A stretch of 40,928 bases of DNA. It comes from Haplomitrium mnioides (lineage: Eukaryota > Marchantiophyta > Haplomitriopsida > Calobryales). The position numbers and the translations under genes are program-made. A model generated the notes under the pieces. The model made no database searches and had not been told where the DNA came from. It saw nothing but the letters and a program-made list of their open reading frames with translations. Each line of letters begins with the position of its first letter. Position 1 is the first letter of the stretch. This document shows positions 29,234-40,106 of the stretch, piece after piece. The stretch covers positions 1 through 40,928 of the forward strand of contig JBNGIS010016721.1 in the NCBI GenBank assembly GCA_049999725.1. Direction: 5' to 3'.

Positions 29234-30040
29234 CAAAACATGAACTTTTTTTTGAAAAGCACTTGGTTTTTGAGCTCAAAAAAAAAAACAAGGTTATTAT
29301 TGCAAAACAAAAACTACATGAGTTTTTGAGCTTCAATTTATGCTATTTTAACAGGCATGATAGAGCGAGAATGAATTTCATTATACAAAATCAAACAATT
29401 CTCTACGTTTTTACGAAAATATTAGAAATCTTAAAATTGATGAAAAGTATAAAAATTATGCTATATTTTCACAAAAAACTTGCATTTTTCATTGATTATA
29501 TTTCAATGCTGAAAATTTGAAATATGCATCAAAATAAGTTATTTTGAAATAAGTTTGGTTGCACAAATTTTATGTGCACATAGATATGATGCTTTTAGAA
29601 ACTTTTCTTTTAAAAAAAATGGAAAACATGAGAAAAAACCGAAGTGGACTGGAAGTCAAGGTAATGAGCTTGGAATTCGAAGGCACAATAACCGACAAAA
29701 TGAAGCATTGCATGGATTTTGGAGCTCAATTTTCAAGTTATAGCAAGAAAAAAACTTTCTTTTGTAGTTTAAAATTCATGCGTGCAAAGGTTTAAATGGG
29801 CATATTTAGAAGGCTTCAACAATTAAAAAACTTTTATAATTCAAAGAATCATATATACAATGAATCATAGCTCAAACCCAAAAATACCAATGGATATAGA
29901 AGTTAACTTTAGAGTCTAAACAAGCAACATCTCTAAGTTTTTGACCTAAGTCTACCAAACAAAAGGTTTCGAGTTCTACAAAAGAGTCTTTGAGCAGTGT
30001 AGAATCTAAGTTCTACATGGTAGTCTTGTATGTAGAAGGT
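29234..30040. other. Copy 3 left subterminal non-coding region
   Basis: Matches 7343-8090 of copy 1 along its length, including the TATGTGCACATA palindrome at 29571-29582. Open frames here (29555-29795) are not conserved in copy 1, so they are not counted as genes. Confidence 0.6.
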
Positions 30041-30330
30041 TGAGGGTTGTATATCAGAGTGAGTACGTGTGGAAGGCTTGGACTTCTATACCAAAGTCTA
30101 TGCACGCATAAGAATCCAAGCTCAACATCTGAACACTCGGCAACAAAGACTATATTGAACCTAGGTTTTAAGTTCTGCAGCAAAGTCTATGCGCACATGA
30201 CGTTTTGACTTGCACATCAAAGTTTATGCTTCATAGGCTTCAGTTTTCTAGATTAGAGTCTAGATACGTTTAAGGTTCAATTTTCCACAATGAAATCTAT
30301 GCTCACTTACGATTAGGTTTTTTGAATCAG
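30041..30330. repeat. Degenerate palindromic array 3
   Basis: Scattered units such as TCTATGCACGCATAAGAATC, CTATGCGCACATGACG and CTATGCTCACTTACGATTAG, spaced irregularly by about 45-60 bp. Same unit as arrays 1 and 2, more decayed. Confidence 0.6.
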
Positions 30331-31022
30331 ACTCTTAGATTAAAAAAGGTACAAAGCTTTCCATCAAAGTCAAAGAGCGCAAAAGGTTTCAAGTTTCAAT
30401 AACCTTACAAGCAAAGGATTAAGTAGTCAATTTGGGCAAATGCTTTAGCAATACCAAAACATTAAACTCTTTTGGAAAAAAATAAAAAAGAAAAGAATAT
30501 AATTACATTTTGGATCAAAAACATTTTCATAAACCAAATGAAATTTATGATTAAATGTTTAGGTTTCATTCATAGAAGATAAAAATGAACTTGGAATGTT
30601 TTACACTAAAAAGTTCAATGTGGCATATAGATTGAAGAAATTTTTTGATAACATTCTCAAGTGCTTTATAAAATAATAAACTTAAAATACAATATAAGTT
30701 GAAATTACACAATAAACAATAAGGTTTCTAAATAACTTTAGTCACTTGTATTGACTTTTTCGGATTCAATTTAAGAAGATTCATCAAGATTAACATGGTC
30801 TACCTCAATGTTAATATCATTGATTGAATCTTTTTCAAGAACATCAAGAGTAATTACTTTCTCTCTTTTGTACTCAAATAGATTTGATTTAATGGTAGCT
30901 AGAGTGGTTTTATTCAATTGGTTTTTTTGGTATAAGAAGAAAATCAAAAGACAAATCGTGATTTGTGTTACATTAATATGTAACTTGGATTTGCATTTCC
31001 ATTTTGTTGTTGCTATTTTTTT
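30331..31022. other. Region downstream of the copy 3 transposase-type gene
   Basis: AT-rich. Some short open stretches occur but no recognised domain. Copy 1 lacks this segment. It could hold the 3' untranslated part of the minus-strand gene. Confidence 0.4.
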
Positions 31023-32213
31023 CTAGAAAGTATTATCCAAAAAATGCATTCTCAATCTCATAAGCAAACCATTGAACACGTACTTGTTTTGGGTTGGGAA
31101 GTTCTTCCTTATCAAATAACAAAAATTTGAGAATCTTGGCAAACCAAAATGGTTTGCCTTTTGGATCGAGTGATACAACAACAAAAATAAACACTTTGGC
31201 TTTGACCTCACATAAGTTGCCAAATTTGTGCCCGTATTTGGTGTTATGTGAAACAATCCATTCTTGTAGCCTAGATGCTCTATTGTAGATTTATTGACAT
31301 GTAGAAAACATATGTTCTGCTAAAACATCTTTCTCTGTCTGTTGAGCATCAAACTGAGAACCTAAACCAACATTTTGAGAATCATTACAAGTACTTGCTG
31401 CTTGTGAAGGGGGAAAGATGAATTTTTCTTTCAGTCGTCGTCTTTTTCTTTTTAAAGATGTAAGCTGAAATCTCTTGTTGGGCAAGGAAATAGTTACTCC
31501 ACCATTGAATATCATAATTTGCAAAGAACTTATAGCAGTTCTCACTTATATTGTTCCTTATTACAAAGACTACTTTCTCTGCATCAACATCTCTTTCTTC
31601 CTTTTGAGATCATTTGATTTGAAAATATGCCTTGAAAAGAATCAACATTGAACTTGAAACTTCTTTTTCCACTTCAAGTAGGCATTTGAGCTAACAAATA
31701 CCATCTAGAGGTAGCTAGAATTCATTTATTGAAAATTGTTTACTCTAAATCTTTGCCTTCGAGTCACTCAACTTGAACTTGAATTGTTGATTAAAGGTAA
31801 TATCATGCATTCTTTGAACCAAAGAGGGATATTGCTGTAGAAACAATTTGAAATCCCAAGTTTTCATCAAAAGAGTTTAGGATTATAGACAATTGTAGCA
31901 ACTCGCTAAGACTCATAATCGTAAAAGATTTGATATGTTTCAAATGTTTCGGGAATTTGCTAAACATTTGATCAATTTGATCATGAGTATGGCCAAATAT
32001 AAGAAATCCTACCTTTATTTTTTTGGAAAACATTCATGGCAATAAGGATGCTAAGATATCCAAATAAGATGGAATTCTTATTTTTTTTGTCATATTGTCC
32101 AATTGAAGATACAAAGTAGAAGGAAGTGGATCTTCAAAGTCATATACTATTCTATTGAGAACCATAACTGTCAAATTGGAGTTGCTTCTAAAGTTTTTAT
32201 TGGTTCAAAAGAC
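31023..32213 (-). pseudogene. GHTHDQID (DUF7869-like) transposase-type gene, copy 3 (C-terminal two thirds)
   Basis: Minus strand. It starts abruptly at the deletion junction near 32213, then a QLDN segment followed by KKNKNSILFGYLSILIAM (frameshifted), FLIFGHTHDQIDQMFSKFPK (motif at 31971-31997), FNQQFKFKLSDSKAKI, a long acidic/basic region, 31291-31545 open with LKRKRRRLKEKFIFPPSQAA, and a C-terminal block at 31256-31023 with FWFAKI-like, FLLF and VQWFAYEIENAFFG residues. That last block resembles the end domain of related transposon proteins that finish in K-x-x-x-VHWY-type sequence. The GHTHDQID motif is intact, unlike copy 2. Confidence 0.65.
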
Positions 32214-33532
32214 CCTGTGTTGTTTAGAGGGTGACAAAACGTTTAATCGGAAGCTTGCCAAAAAATTGACGGCCAATACAAAGGGGAAAAAGAGATCTAG
32301 GGTCGAAGAAGCCCTTGAAGATCAAAACCAAGCCCTAACCTTGGTATCATACCCTCATGCCTCTCTACTCCACTGTCAGAAAGCCAGAGAATGCAAGTCA
32401 AGGAAACAAAATGATGTTGCTATCCCTCCAATTAAAGGAGGACTTGAAGAATAAGACTAGGACTTAATGTCCTATGTTGATAGACTCAATGTGGCGTTTT
32501 ATCAAGTCCATAAGGAGTCCAACACTCGACAGTTAAATGGCTTGGTGAAACCAAAAAGTTTCACTTTAGCAATTGTTGATATTCCTTATGAGTACAACCT
32601 AAAGGAATGTAAGCATAATGAATCCAAGTCCTTTACAAAAGGTGATATTTTTGACATGGTGTCTTCTTTTACGATTGTAACAACTTCTGATTTTTGGTCT
32701 TTTGTCGTTATTCATTCTTTGCATCAATTCAACATCATGGAGGATGCACTTTTGGAGATTTATTGTGCTATTGACCACAACATCTCGTAAGTTTAGTTTT
32801 GATTTTCTAATGTTTTAGTTTATCTTGTTTCCTTGATATTCTTTTATATTCTTTGCAATGTTTGATTCTTTTTTTTATTACGATATGGACAAAACCAGCA
32901 TTCATCATTCAAAGGGTCTTAGAATTGCTCACGCTTGCAAATATTGGATAGTGGGCTATTTGACAAAGGAGGGAAAGCAGAGCATGAAGCTCTTTAATTT
33001 ACAATCCAGTAATACAAGTGATTGTCTACGACAAATAATGCGGAGAGTTTTCATCTGTCAAGCTATCTTGGCTAAACTAAAACATCCAAGAGATGATGTT
33101 CAAGTGAATGTGTACTAAAAGGCTCAAGCTTTGTACAATTTTTTCATTAACTATTTGTCATTTTAGTAAGATTTGATCTTAGATCTTTGTTCTAGGTCAG
33201 ACACATGCCTTGTCTATACTTTAAAGTTGATGCGAAATTGCATTATTGTGGAATATGAGAGGCGTCAGTTTATTTATATTCCTCAAAGAGTTTTGGCGAT
33301 TGTTTCTTTGCCATCTGGTGTCATAGAATTGCATATTATGCATGTGTACCATAAGGAGCCTATTACTCTTGGTAATATTGGTGCATATGGTGATTCTATG
33401 GCAACTTCCGAGACTAGAAAGTCCCGACAGGATTCTCTTGTGGTTGCAAATGCCCAAGCTTCTCAGTCTATCGATTTCAATGAGACCATTCCTTCTAAAG
33501 AGGACATGACTGAAGATGAAGCTGTAGAGTGA
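32214..33532 (+). pseudogene. Permuted (beta-class) DNA amino-methyltransferase, copy 3, near full length
   Basis: Would methylate an exocyclic amino group in DNA (adenine N6 or cytosine N4) using SAM. The first exon, 32214-32786, has a Lys-rich start (KKLTANTKGKKRSRVEEAL), two stops near 32455, then LAIVDIPYEYN with motif IV DIPY at 32578-32589, and DFWSFVVIHSLHQFNIMED. A GTAAGT donor at 32787 opens an intron of about 100 bp. The second exon, from about 32885, reads GLRIAHACKYWIVGYL, then VNVY-stop-KAQALYNFFINYLSF (usual H-P-T-Q-K-P segment), then SAM motif I ILDLCSRSDT at 33176-33205, where both Gly are lost, then CIIVEYERRQFIYIPQRVLA (acidic motif II). An acidic tail ends at TGA 33530-33532. 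AATAAA follows at 33549. Confidence 0.78.
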
Positions 33533-34447
33533 TGTATATTTTATAAATAATAAAGTATTTCTTTTTAAATATATTTTTTGTTTGATCTATATTCTTGTAG
33601 CATTCCAATTTATAGCTATTAAGTATTTTTTGGACAATCTCTTTTCTTTCAAAATTTGATATTTGAATAAAACCTATTTGTTTTTGTAAAAATTAGCAAC
33701 GAAGTCCATGGTGGTATGGAAGTTCACTTTTGACTGATTTTGATTTTCATACATGTTTTCTTTAGTCATGAGTTTTTGGTTTTTTTCTTAGCTACTCATT
33801 AAATTTATTACAATCTTCAATAACAATATCATTCTACATTTAAGTCGTTGTTGTGATTTTATTTTGGATATTCAATTTTTCAAGTTACTAATGATTCAAT
33901 GTTTGCTTACTTTAGAATGTCAGATTGATTTTTATGAAAGGAATCATCTTTTATGATATGCAAGTTTGAAGTCTTTGCAAGCATAGCTCTTCTTTTTCAT
34001 TTTTATCTTTTATGTATGTACATACAAGTTTAGAGAAACTCTTACTAGATTAGAGATTTACATGTTTGTGTATATTGCAACATCATCTTCTTTTTTTTTT
34101 GATTTGTTATGTGTTAATGTTTTATGATTTTATATCTTGAAGGGTTTTCTAAAAATTTAAAGAAAACATTAAAAATGACTATATAATTTTACTATGTTTT
34201 TTCAATATTCTCTCTTGTTTTTTTATCTTACTATAATATAATAATATTTATATTATTACTTTTAAAATTACTTTTTTTTACCAAATATTGAGCATTAAAG
34301 TTTTTCTTAAATATAATAGTTATATGAAGAAACCAATTTTTGGGTTGAATACATCTTTTTTATGAAAAATTTTGTAACTATAAAAAAATGTAATTTTTGA
34401 AGCACAAATTTGAAAAAAAAAATTTAACGCGAAATACAACAAGAACT
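33533..34447. other. Copy 3 right non-coding region
   Basis: Begins with a polyadenylation-like AATAAA at 33549-33554. From 33755 on it matches copy 1 on both sides of the assembly gap. No gene recognised. Confidence 0.65.
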
Positions 34448-34481
34448 CAGTAGCGGTTCATGGTTCAAAGTAGCAATTGTT
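34448..34481 (-). repeat. Terminal inverted repeat, copy 3 right
   Basis: The reverse complement starts AACAATTGCTACTTTGAACC and continues with ATGAACCGCTACTG, nearly identical to the copy D end at 40107. Confidence 0.88.
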
Positions 34482-34485
34482 TTTG
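34482..34485. repeat. Target-site duplication of TIR copy 3, right (TTTG)
   Basis: Pairs with TTTA at 29196-29199. Confidence 0.7.
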
Positions 34486-36800
34486 CTTGTTGTTCATAGG
34501 CCAACCTTCTATGATTTGCTAACATCCTTACCCTTACCTTTCCAAAAGTCTGCTTTGTTTGAAGTCTCTAAATTGACTAAATTATTTGCCTTGCCTATTG
34601 TGATCGAATCTCATCCTATTCTTATAACAAATGGCTTTCTTTCATGTTCAACTATCTACGTATTTGTGTTTGAAGTTCACATGCTAGGTGGTTGTTGATT
34701 GTGTCGATGCAAAAATTTTATTAACTTTTTCTTAGCTCTTGTTGCTGCTATTGGTGACTCTGAAGATGTCTTGCACATTTAATTCCCTACCACACTAGAT
34801 GAAGATGTCATTAATTGGTATTATCAAGAGGCATATGTGGCTTTTACATAGCCCAAACTTCATACTACCTTTCTTGATTGTAATTAACTAACTTATTAGT
34901 TTGACAAAGCCTAAGATGAGCTTTTTTGTAATTGAATATATGCTAAGTAGTCTTGTACATGACTATGGCAATCAATTTAAAGTCTTTGTCACTAAACAAC
35001 GCACTTCTCTACAAACCAAAGACCAAAAAATATTCTTTTATCAAAAGTCTTTCTAACTCAATTTAGGAGCACATTTTTCTACAGTGTCCCAATACTCTTG
35101 AGTGAGAAATCTAATTAGAAATCTCCTACAAAAAGATGTTGCTTGGAAGGGATTTATTTGCTTCATCTTCTTCCCATGCTTCTAACTCCTCTCAAACTTC
35201 TTCCTTGTCTTGTGCTTCTTTATTGAATGATCGATTATCCTATCCTACTCCTATTTATGTAAATCAAGTTATACCTACAAAGTCTTAATCAATGGTTGGA
35301 TTGAATTTCAATTTCAAGTTAAAGCTTGTTGAAGCAACTTCATGACTTATTGACCATATTTCAAACTTGAAACTTCAACGAGTAAATTTGACTCCAGCCT
35401 CTACTCTCCACTCTTTTGCTTCCAATGTATGGTGCACAAATTGCAACCAATAGCGTTCACCATTCAAAGTGTGCCCCTTTAGTTTTTGGTGCGATATTTT
35501 CTTTTTGTTTGATCACCCAAGCACAATATGTTGTGTTTGGCGTAGAATCAAAGCTATCATTGTACAATTCACCCTGAAGGTCAATCAAGCCATTGTCCAA
35601 CTTGTACAATTGATGAAAATACTCTGGAACTTGTCCAGCCAACCTAATTAGTATACCCAACCCCGATGCAGGTTTATCAAACCTCTTACCAGCCCTGGCT
35701 CAATCAATTTCAATTCTAGCTTGCTCTCTCTCCTCTCAGCAAGAGTTGCGATAATTACAACCAGAATGAACATATTGCTAGAGATTTTTCTCATCCAAGA
35801 ATGCAACAATATTATCAAGAATGCAATCAGTGAGTGTTTCAATAGTTCTAATTGCAATATTGTCAACAACCAAGAAGTTTCTAGCAACTCTACAATCAAG
35901 GCCACTCTTTATATCAACTATAATCCTCCTCCTCCATAGATTACTTATTACTAGCCATAGAAAATGGTTGAGTTGAACAAGATGCAACCACAATTGACTC
36001 TGATGCCATAAGCACAAATTGCTAGTGCTTTCTTTCATGTTCCAACTCCCTACAACTTCTCAAAACCAAAACATTCAAAATTTACATTAAGTCAAAGTCA
36101 TCTCGGTGCACACTACTCTTTTCTATTGAGCACAGTTGCCAACTTTGGTTTCGGGCCCAACTGTGACTTTTAGTCTTATGAATTCTCTTCCTCCAATCAT
36201 AGCACTTGTTGCAATTACTCCTCCTCATATAAACAAACTTGATTTGCCTCCCAATCCACATCTTGCTCTTGGCAACATTCAAATTTTTTCTTTGAACTAC
36301 AATATTGCTAGCTCTAGTCAAGAAGCTCCATCTGTTTCACCTTCCAAAGTTAATGTCCCATAAGTTGGCTTAGTGTTGCTATGTGTCCCAAACCTGCAAA
36401 TAAAAACTATGAAGACTTGACAGCCAGCGTTACCTTCTCCCTTGGCTTTATTTCCTAATTATAATGTTTTTGATGATGTATCCTGACAACTGAAGATGCA
36501 CATACCTTCTTGTAGATCTTTACAAAAATCTTTGCTTGTTTCTCATTGCAACCAAAGATCATAAATTTTGTTAAGGCTTAAAATTTGAAATAGAGACTAT
36601 AGAAGAAGAGCATAGCCCATATGCCAACTCCAACGACCCTTTAGTTTTCATCCCTCAAATTTGACTTGCCCCCTGCTGCACCTCAAGATATCATCAATCC
36701 CTCTAATTCTAAAACTCCAATCGTTTATATGGTTTTGCTTTTTGGCCAAGACGCATATATGTATTCTCTATAAACAACATCTTAATACCAAACACACATC
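34486..36800 (+). pseudogene. Element C gag, main part
   Basis: 34477-34698 is open and continues the frame from before TIR copy 3. Near 34740-34870 the sequence reads AAIGDSEDVLHI and FPTTLDEDVINWYYQEA, the capsid-domain pattern of LTR Gags (F-P-x-x-L then W-Y). Near 35425-35475, a VWCTNCNQ..SPFKVCP stretch resembles a CX2C...C zinc knuckle, with the His lost. Proline- and Gln-rich stretches follow (35900-36350), then CPKPANKNYEDLTASVTF near 36390. This Gag does not resemble the MDIDA..CFYCQQ Gag of element A. Many stops; function lost. Confidence 0.5.
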
Positions 36801-36889
36801 TTGACATATGATTGGTAGTGAGTATAATAACTAAATCAACAATGAATTCCATTGGGTACCCGACCTCTATCTTACACAAACCTTCCTTA

Positions 36890-37290
36890 CTTCTTAATGC
36901 AAACTCAAAGTACCTTATTTCATCTAAATAGTATGGCTAATGAGCATTCTTGCAAAATATTGGTGAACTTTGAAAGTTTTGAAATTTTTATGTCAATACA
37001 TTTTGCTAAGTAAATCAAAGCAAAAACTTTTCCTATCAAGAGATGTTTTGTGACTATGACCAATGGCTAAAACCATAATGTATTTGACTCACAAAAGCCA
37101 TATCTTCTAAGGATTGGAAAAGAGTATGAGGAATCTATGGATTTTGTTATTGCATCAGTACAATATGACATCATTTTAGGTTTTCCTTGGCTTGAAGATT
37201 GATCTGCTCAAGTTGATTGGGTAAAATGACAAATTTAAGTTACTTTACAAGGCAAGCAATTACTTTTAAGACATCCGGAATTGTTGATGA
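36890..37290 (+). pseudogene. Element C aspartic protease remnant
   Basis: From 36890 the sequence aligns with element A 421-780. The active-site segment at about 36957-36990 reads ILVNFESFEIFMSIHF, so the catalytic Asp is now Asn. Later, about 37080-37250, come LLRIGKEYEESMDFV-like residues and an ILGFPWLED-like stretch in shifted frames. This is the expected order before RT. Confidence 0.62.
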
Positions 37291-38110
37291 AGAGGTCTAA
37301 ATGAGTTCAATATATTGCTTTGGTGGAGAAAGAGTTGCCTATTTTTGTTGTTTGGATTAAACCTATTATAGACTCGACTGAGGAGGGAGGAAGTTTACAC
37401 ATATCTCGATGACTAATGATATTTTAAAGGAGTTTGTGGATATATTTTGATATGATTTGCTAAAAAAGTTACTAGATGACCAAGGAATGCTATTTGTGAT
37501 TGAATTGATACTAGAAGGTACTTCTCATAATTGGTCTATATATTAGTTTTCACCACATGAATTAGAAGAGCTTTGCAATTTTGCAAAACCTTGAAAAATC
37601 TTCTTAAGAAGGATTTCATTCAACATAGTACTTCATTTTGGAGAGCACCGGTATTCTTTGTACCAAAGAAAAATGGTGGATTTTGTCTTGTACAGATTGT
37701 TGCGGCTTGAACATTCAAGCAATAAAGAATGTTTATTTTAATCACATATTGATGATTTATTAGATCAATTGAGTGGTGTGTAATTCTTTTCTAAGTTGGA
37801 TCTTTGAAGTGGCAATTGGAAAATTCCTATCAAGCCAAGTGATATGCCAAAGACAACTTTTCATACAAGGTATAGGCATTTTGAGTAGAAAGTTGCTACA
37901 TTTGGTCTAAATCTTGAGCCATATTCATGGATCAAATGCATTGAGTTTTTGATGGGTTATTAGATAAGTTAGTTTTGGTATTCTTGGATGATATTCTTAC
38001 ATTTTAGTAAAAGTGAAGCTAAACATTACGATTAACTCAAAGAATTATTGGAAAGGTTGTGTAATTGGAAGTTTTATTACAAGAGGTCCAAGTATGAATT
38101 TTGGAAGCAA
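37291..38110 (+). pseudogene. Element C reverse transcriptase domain
   Basis: Heavily decayed RT homologous to 840-1640. Identifiable parts: a SPHELEEL-like lead-in at about 37550; a VFFVPKKNGGFCLV-like segment near 37650; the CPLL.DLLDQLSG segment near 37750; DL-stop-SGNWK near 37801, with the same TGA as A and B; and LDKLVLVFLDDI with F-L-D-D at 37981-37992. Stops and frameshifts occur throughout. Confidence 0.8.
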
Positions 38111-38800
38111 GATGTTACTTATCTAAGGTAGAAGGTGTATGCAAATAGTATCAAGATAGAGGAAGAGAAAATTAAGGCTATTGCAGAGTGGCCAACACCA
38201 AAGAAGGCGAAGAACATTAGAGCATTCAATAGATTGGCAAGCTTTTATTGACGATTCATTCATTATTATGTGCATACTGCTACACCACTTACATATCTAC
38301 TAGGCAAAGAGGTCAAGCTTCAATAGACCACCAAAGAGCAAGCAACATTTCAACAAATCAAAGATACAATCTCATTTTGTTCTATCCTACAATCATATGA
38401 TCCAAATGCATGTTGTATGGTTGATTTTGATGCTTCTAATTTTTCTCTTGAAGTAATTTTACAACAAGAGTTTGAAGATGGACTTCATCTAATTGCCTTC
38501 ATGTCACGTTGATTAAATACAATAGAGAGAAATTATTCTACAAGAGTTCAAGAGAAATGGGCAATGGGTTATGGTACCAACGTGTGAGAATACTACTTTT
38601 TAGAAAACTTGTACTTATGCGCACCAATCACAAGTCGTTGTTACAATCGATTCGCTTGGAAAATATGACAAGTCATCATCATCCATGGGATCTCAATTAC
38701 AACTCTTTGATATCAAGTTGCAATACAAGCAAGAAAGGTTTCACACCGTTCTATAAGCATTGTCACAAAGACCGAATCATAAGCTTAATACGTTGGAGGC
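38111..38800 (+). pseudogene. Element C RNase H domain
   Basis: Aligns with element A 1641-2290. It contains YANSIKIEEEKIKAIAEWPT-like and KKAKNIRAFNRLASFY-like residues (38150-38250), LTYLLGKEVKL, and VDFDASNFSLEVILQQ with the first catalytic Asp region near 38420. The open stretch 38509-38811 overlaps it in a shifted frame, including KLVLMRTNHKSLLQSIRLEN, the usual TDHKSL segment near 38615-38660. Confidence 0.75.
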
Positions 38801-39949
38801 AACAAATGTGACTATATGACATCTTGATGAAGCAACTAGTAGAGGATACCAACAAAAACTACAAGAAGATACCTTCTTCAATCTTGTTTGAGAATGACTG
38901 GCAATCAAAGATGGTGAGTATCATACCCTTTCTGTTTGAGATAGTATTCTCAATCAATGCAATCAAATATATGTTTTACAAGATGATACACTTTGAATGG
39001 CTCATTTGCAAGAAGAACATGACATTCCAATCTCAAAACATCTTAGAGTAAAGAAAACTATAGAGTTTCTTCTATGCACTTGGTGGTGGCCAAACTTGGC
39101 TCAAGATGTTAATGGTTTTGTTTGTTCTTGTGAAAGTTGTCAACAAAGCAAGGTTTCAAAGCAAAAGCCAACTAAACTTCTTCAATCATTATCAAATCCT
39201 ACTACTCATTGGGAGCAAGTAAGTTTGGATCTTGTCACTTCACTTTGGACTACACCTTGTAAGTTTACTTAGATTGTAGTGTTTTTAGACAAGCTTAACA
39301 AATATATTTATTTAGCACCAACTGTGGATACAATGGATGCTCCACAATTAGAAAAAATTTACTTTGATATTGTCTTTTGCCATCATGGAACGTCCAAGAT
39401 GCTAATATTTGATAGGGATCCATGTTTCCCTAGAAAGTTTTAGCAAAAGTTGTTCAAACTTTTGGGAACCAAACTCTCTATGTTTATTGTTTATCACTCT
39501 CAAACAAGTTGGAAAACAAAGCATGCTAGTCACATTATGAAGGATCTGCTTTGCACATTTATCAATGTTCATCACACCAATTGTCATAATTTCTTACTGA
39601 TTGAAGAGTTAACCTACAACAACTCTTTTTTTTCTTAGTTCAGATGAGAATCCTCTTATTCAAGATGGTTTGCTTTCTCCTTCCTCTTCCAATATTCCAA
39701 GTATTTCCACATTTTTATCTTGTTTATCTTGTTCTTTGCAAGATACCCACAACCATCTTGTTATTGCTTAAAGTTGGCAAAAACAAATATGCTAATAAGC
39801 ATCGTTGTGATCTCTCTTATACTTTAGATGACAAAGTTATGTTATCTACTCACAATCTTCTTTTGTGTTTAGATACTCGAGTCTGTAAGCTATCTCTAAC
39901 TTGGATTGGTTCTTTCTCTACTTCTTGAGTTATTTTTCTTGTTGCTTAC
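38801..39949 (+). pseudogene. Element C integrase
   Basis: Better preserved than in A and not interrupted. 38997-39272 is open: HLQEEHDIPISKHLRVKKTI (the two zinc His), WWWPNLAQDVNGFVCSCESC with CxxC at 39129-39140, then LDLVTSLW with the first catalytic Asp near 39230. The second-acid segment, FDRDPCF, is intact near 39410. The third-acid region near 39490 reads YHSQTSWKTKHASHIMKDLL, where Lys stands for the usual Glu. It continues with FINVHHTNCHNFL and TYNNS. A C-terminal LDDKVMLSTHNLLL and LSLTWIG part (39830-39910) leads to the chromodomain. Confidence 0.83.
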
Positions 39950-40106
39950 AAGCTTGATCTTCCTCTCTATATGAAGATTCATCATATCTTCCACCTATCT
40001 AAACTCAAGCTTGTTGTTTCTAGTTTTTTTTTTTCAAACCATGTTCAAATTCCTCCTCCGTCTATAATTCTTGATAGCCATGAAGAATATGAAGTGAACT
40101 GCATTT
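39950..40106 (+). pseudogene. Element C chromodomain, truncated by insertion
   Basis: YMKIHHIFHLSKLKLV-like residues and ILDSHEEYEVNCI match element A 6517-6660. The reading stops at 40106, where TIR copy D begins, before the core of the chromodomain. Confidence 0.72.

Larger units (their letters stand above)
29200..34481. mobile_element. TIR DNA element with transposase-like and methyltransferase genes, copy 3
   Basis: 5,282 bp. The ends are the best preserved: left AACAACCGCTACTTTGAACC; right as reverse complement AACAATTGCTACTTTGAACC. It contains the C-terminal two thirds of the GHTHDQID gene on the minus strand and the most complete methyltransferase on the plus strand. A deletion of about 3.6 kb (equivalent to 9212-12788 of copy 1) joined the two genes at about 32213, removing the transposase N-terminus, the divergent promoter region and the plus-strand 5' exons. 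It is inserted in the gag of element C. Confidence 0.87.
29062..40106 (+). mobile_element. Ty3/gypsy chromovirus C, interrupted by two TIR elements
   Basis: Decayed retrotransposon read as a gag start (29062-29199), more gag (34486-36800), protease, RT, RNase H, integrase and the beginning of the chromodomain, ending at 40106. TIR copy 3 occupies 29200-34481 inside gag, and TIR copy D starts at 40107 inside the chromodomain. Without the insertions the coding part is about 5.8 kb, normal for a chromovirus. Pol is close to that of elements A and B; Gag looks different. LTRs were not identified. Inactive. Confidence 0.8.

Noticed and set aside
29555-29795. Overlapping small open frames in the left subterminal part of copy 3
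   Set aside because: The homologous part of copy 1 (7680-7890) has stops and indels that do not respect either frame.
7309-34481. Assignment of the TIR element to DIRS, Crypton or KDZ
   Set aside because: No tyrosine recombinase, RT or KDZ-type motif was seen. Inverted ends with 4-bp duplications and the GHTHDQID protein point to a cut-and-paste element of another or unnamed group; the superfamily is left open.
35648-36321. Minus-strand open frames opposite element C gag
   Set aside because: Gag-like motifs and continuity with the upstream and downstream retrotransposon parts are on the plus strand.
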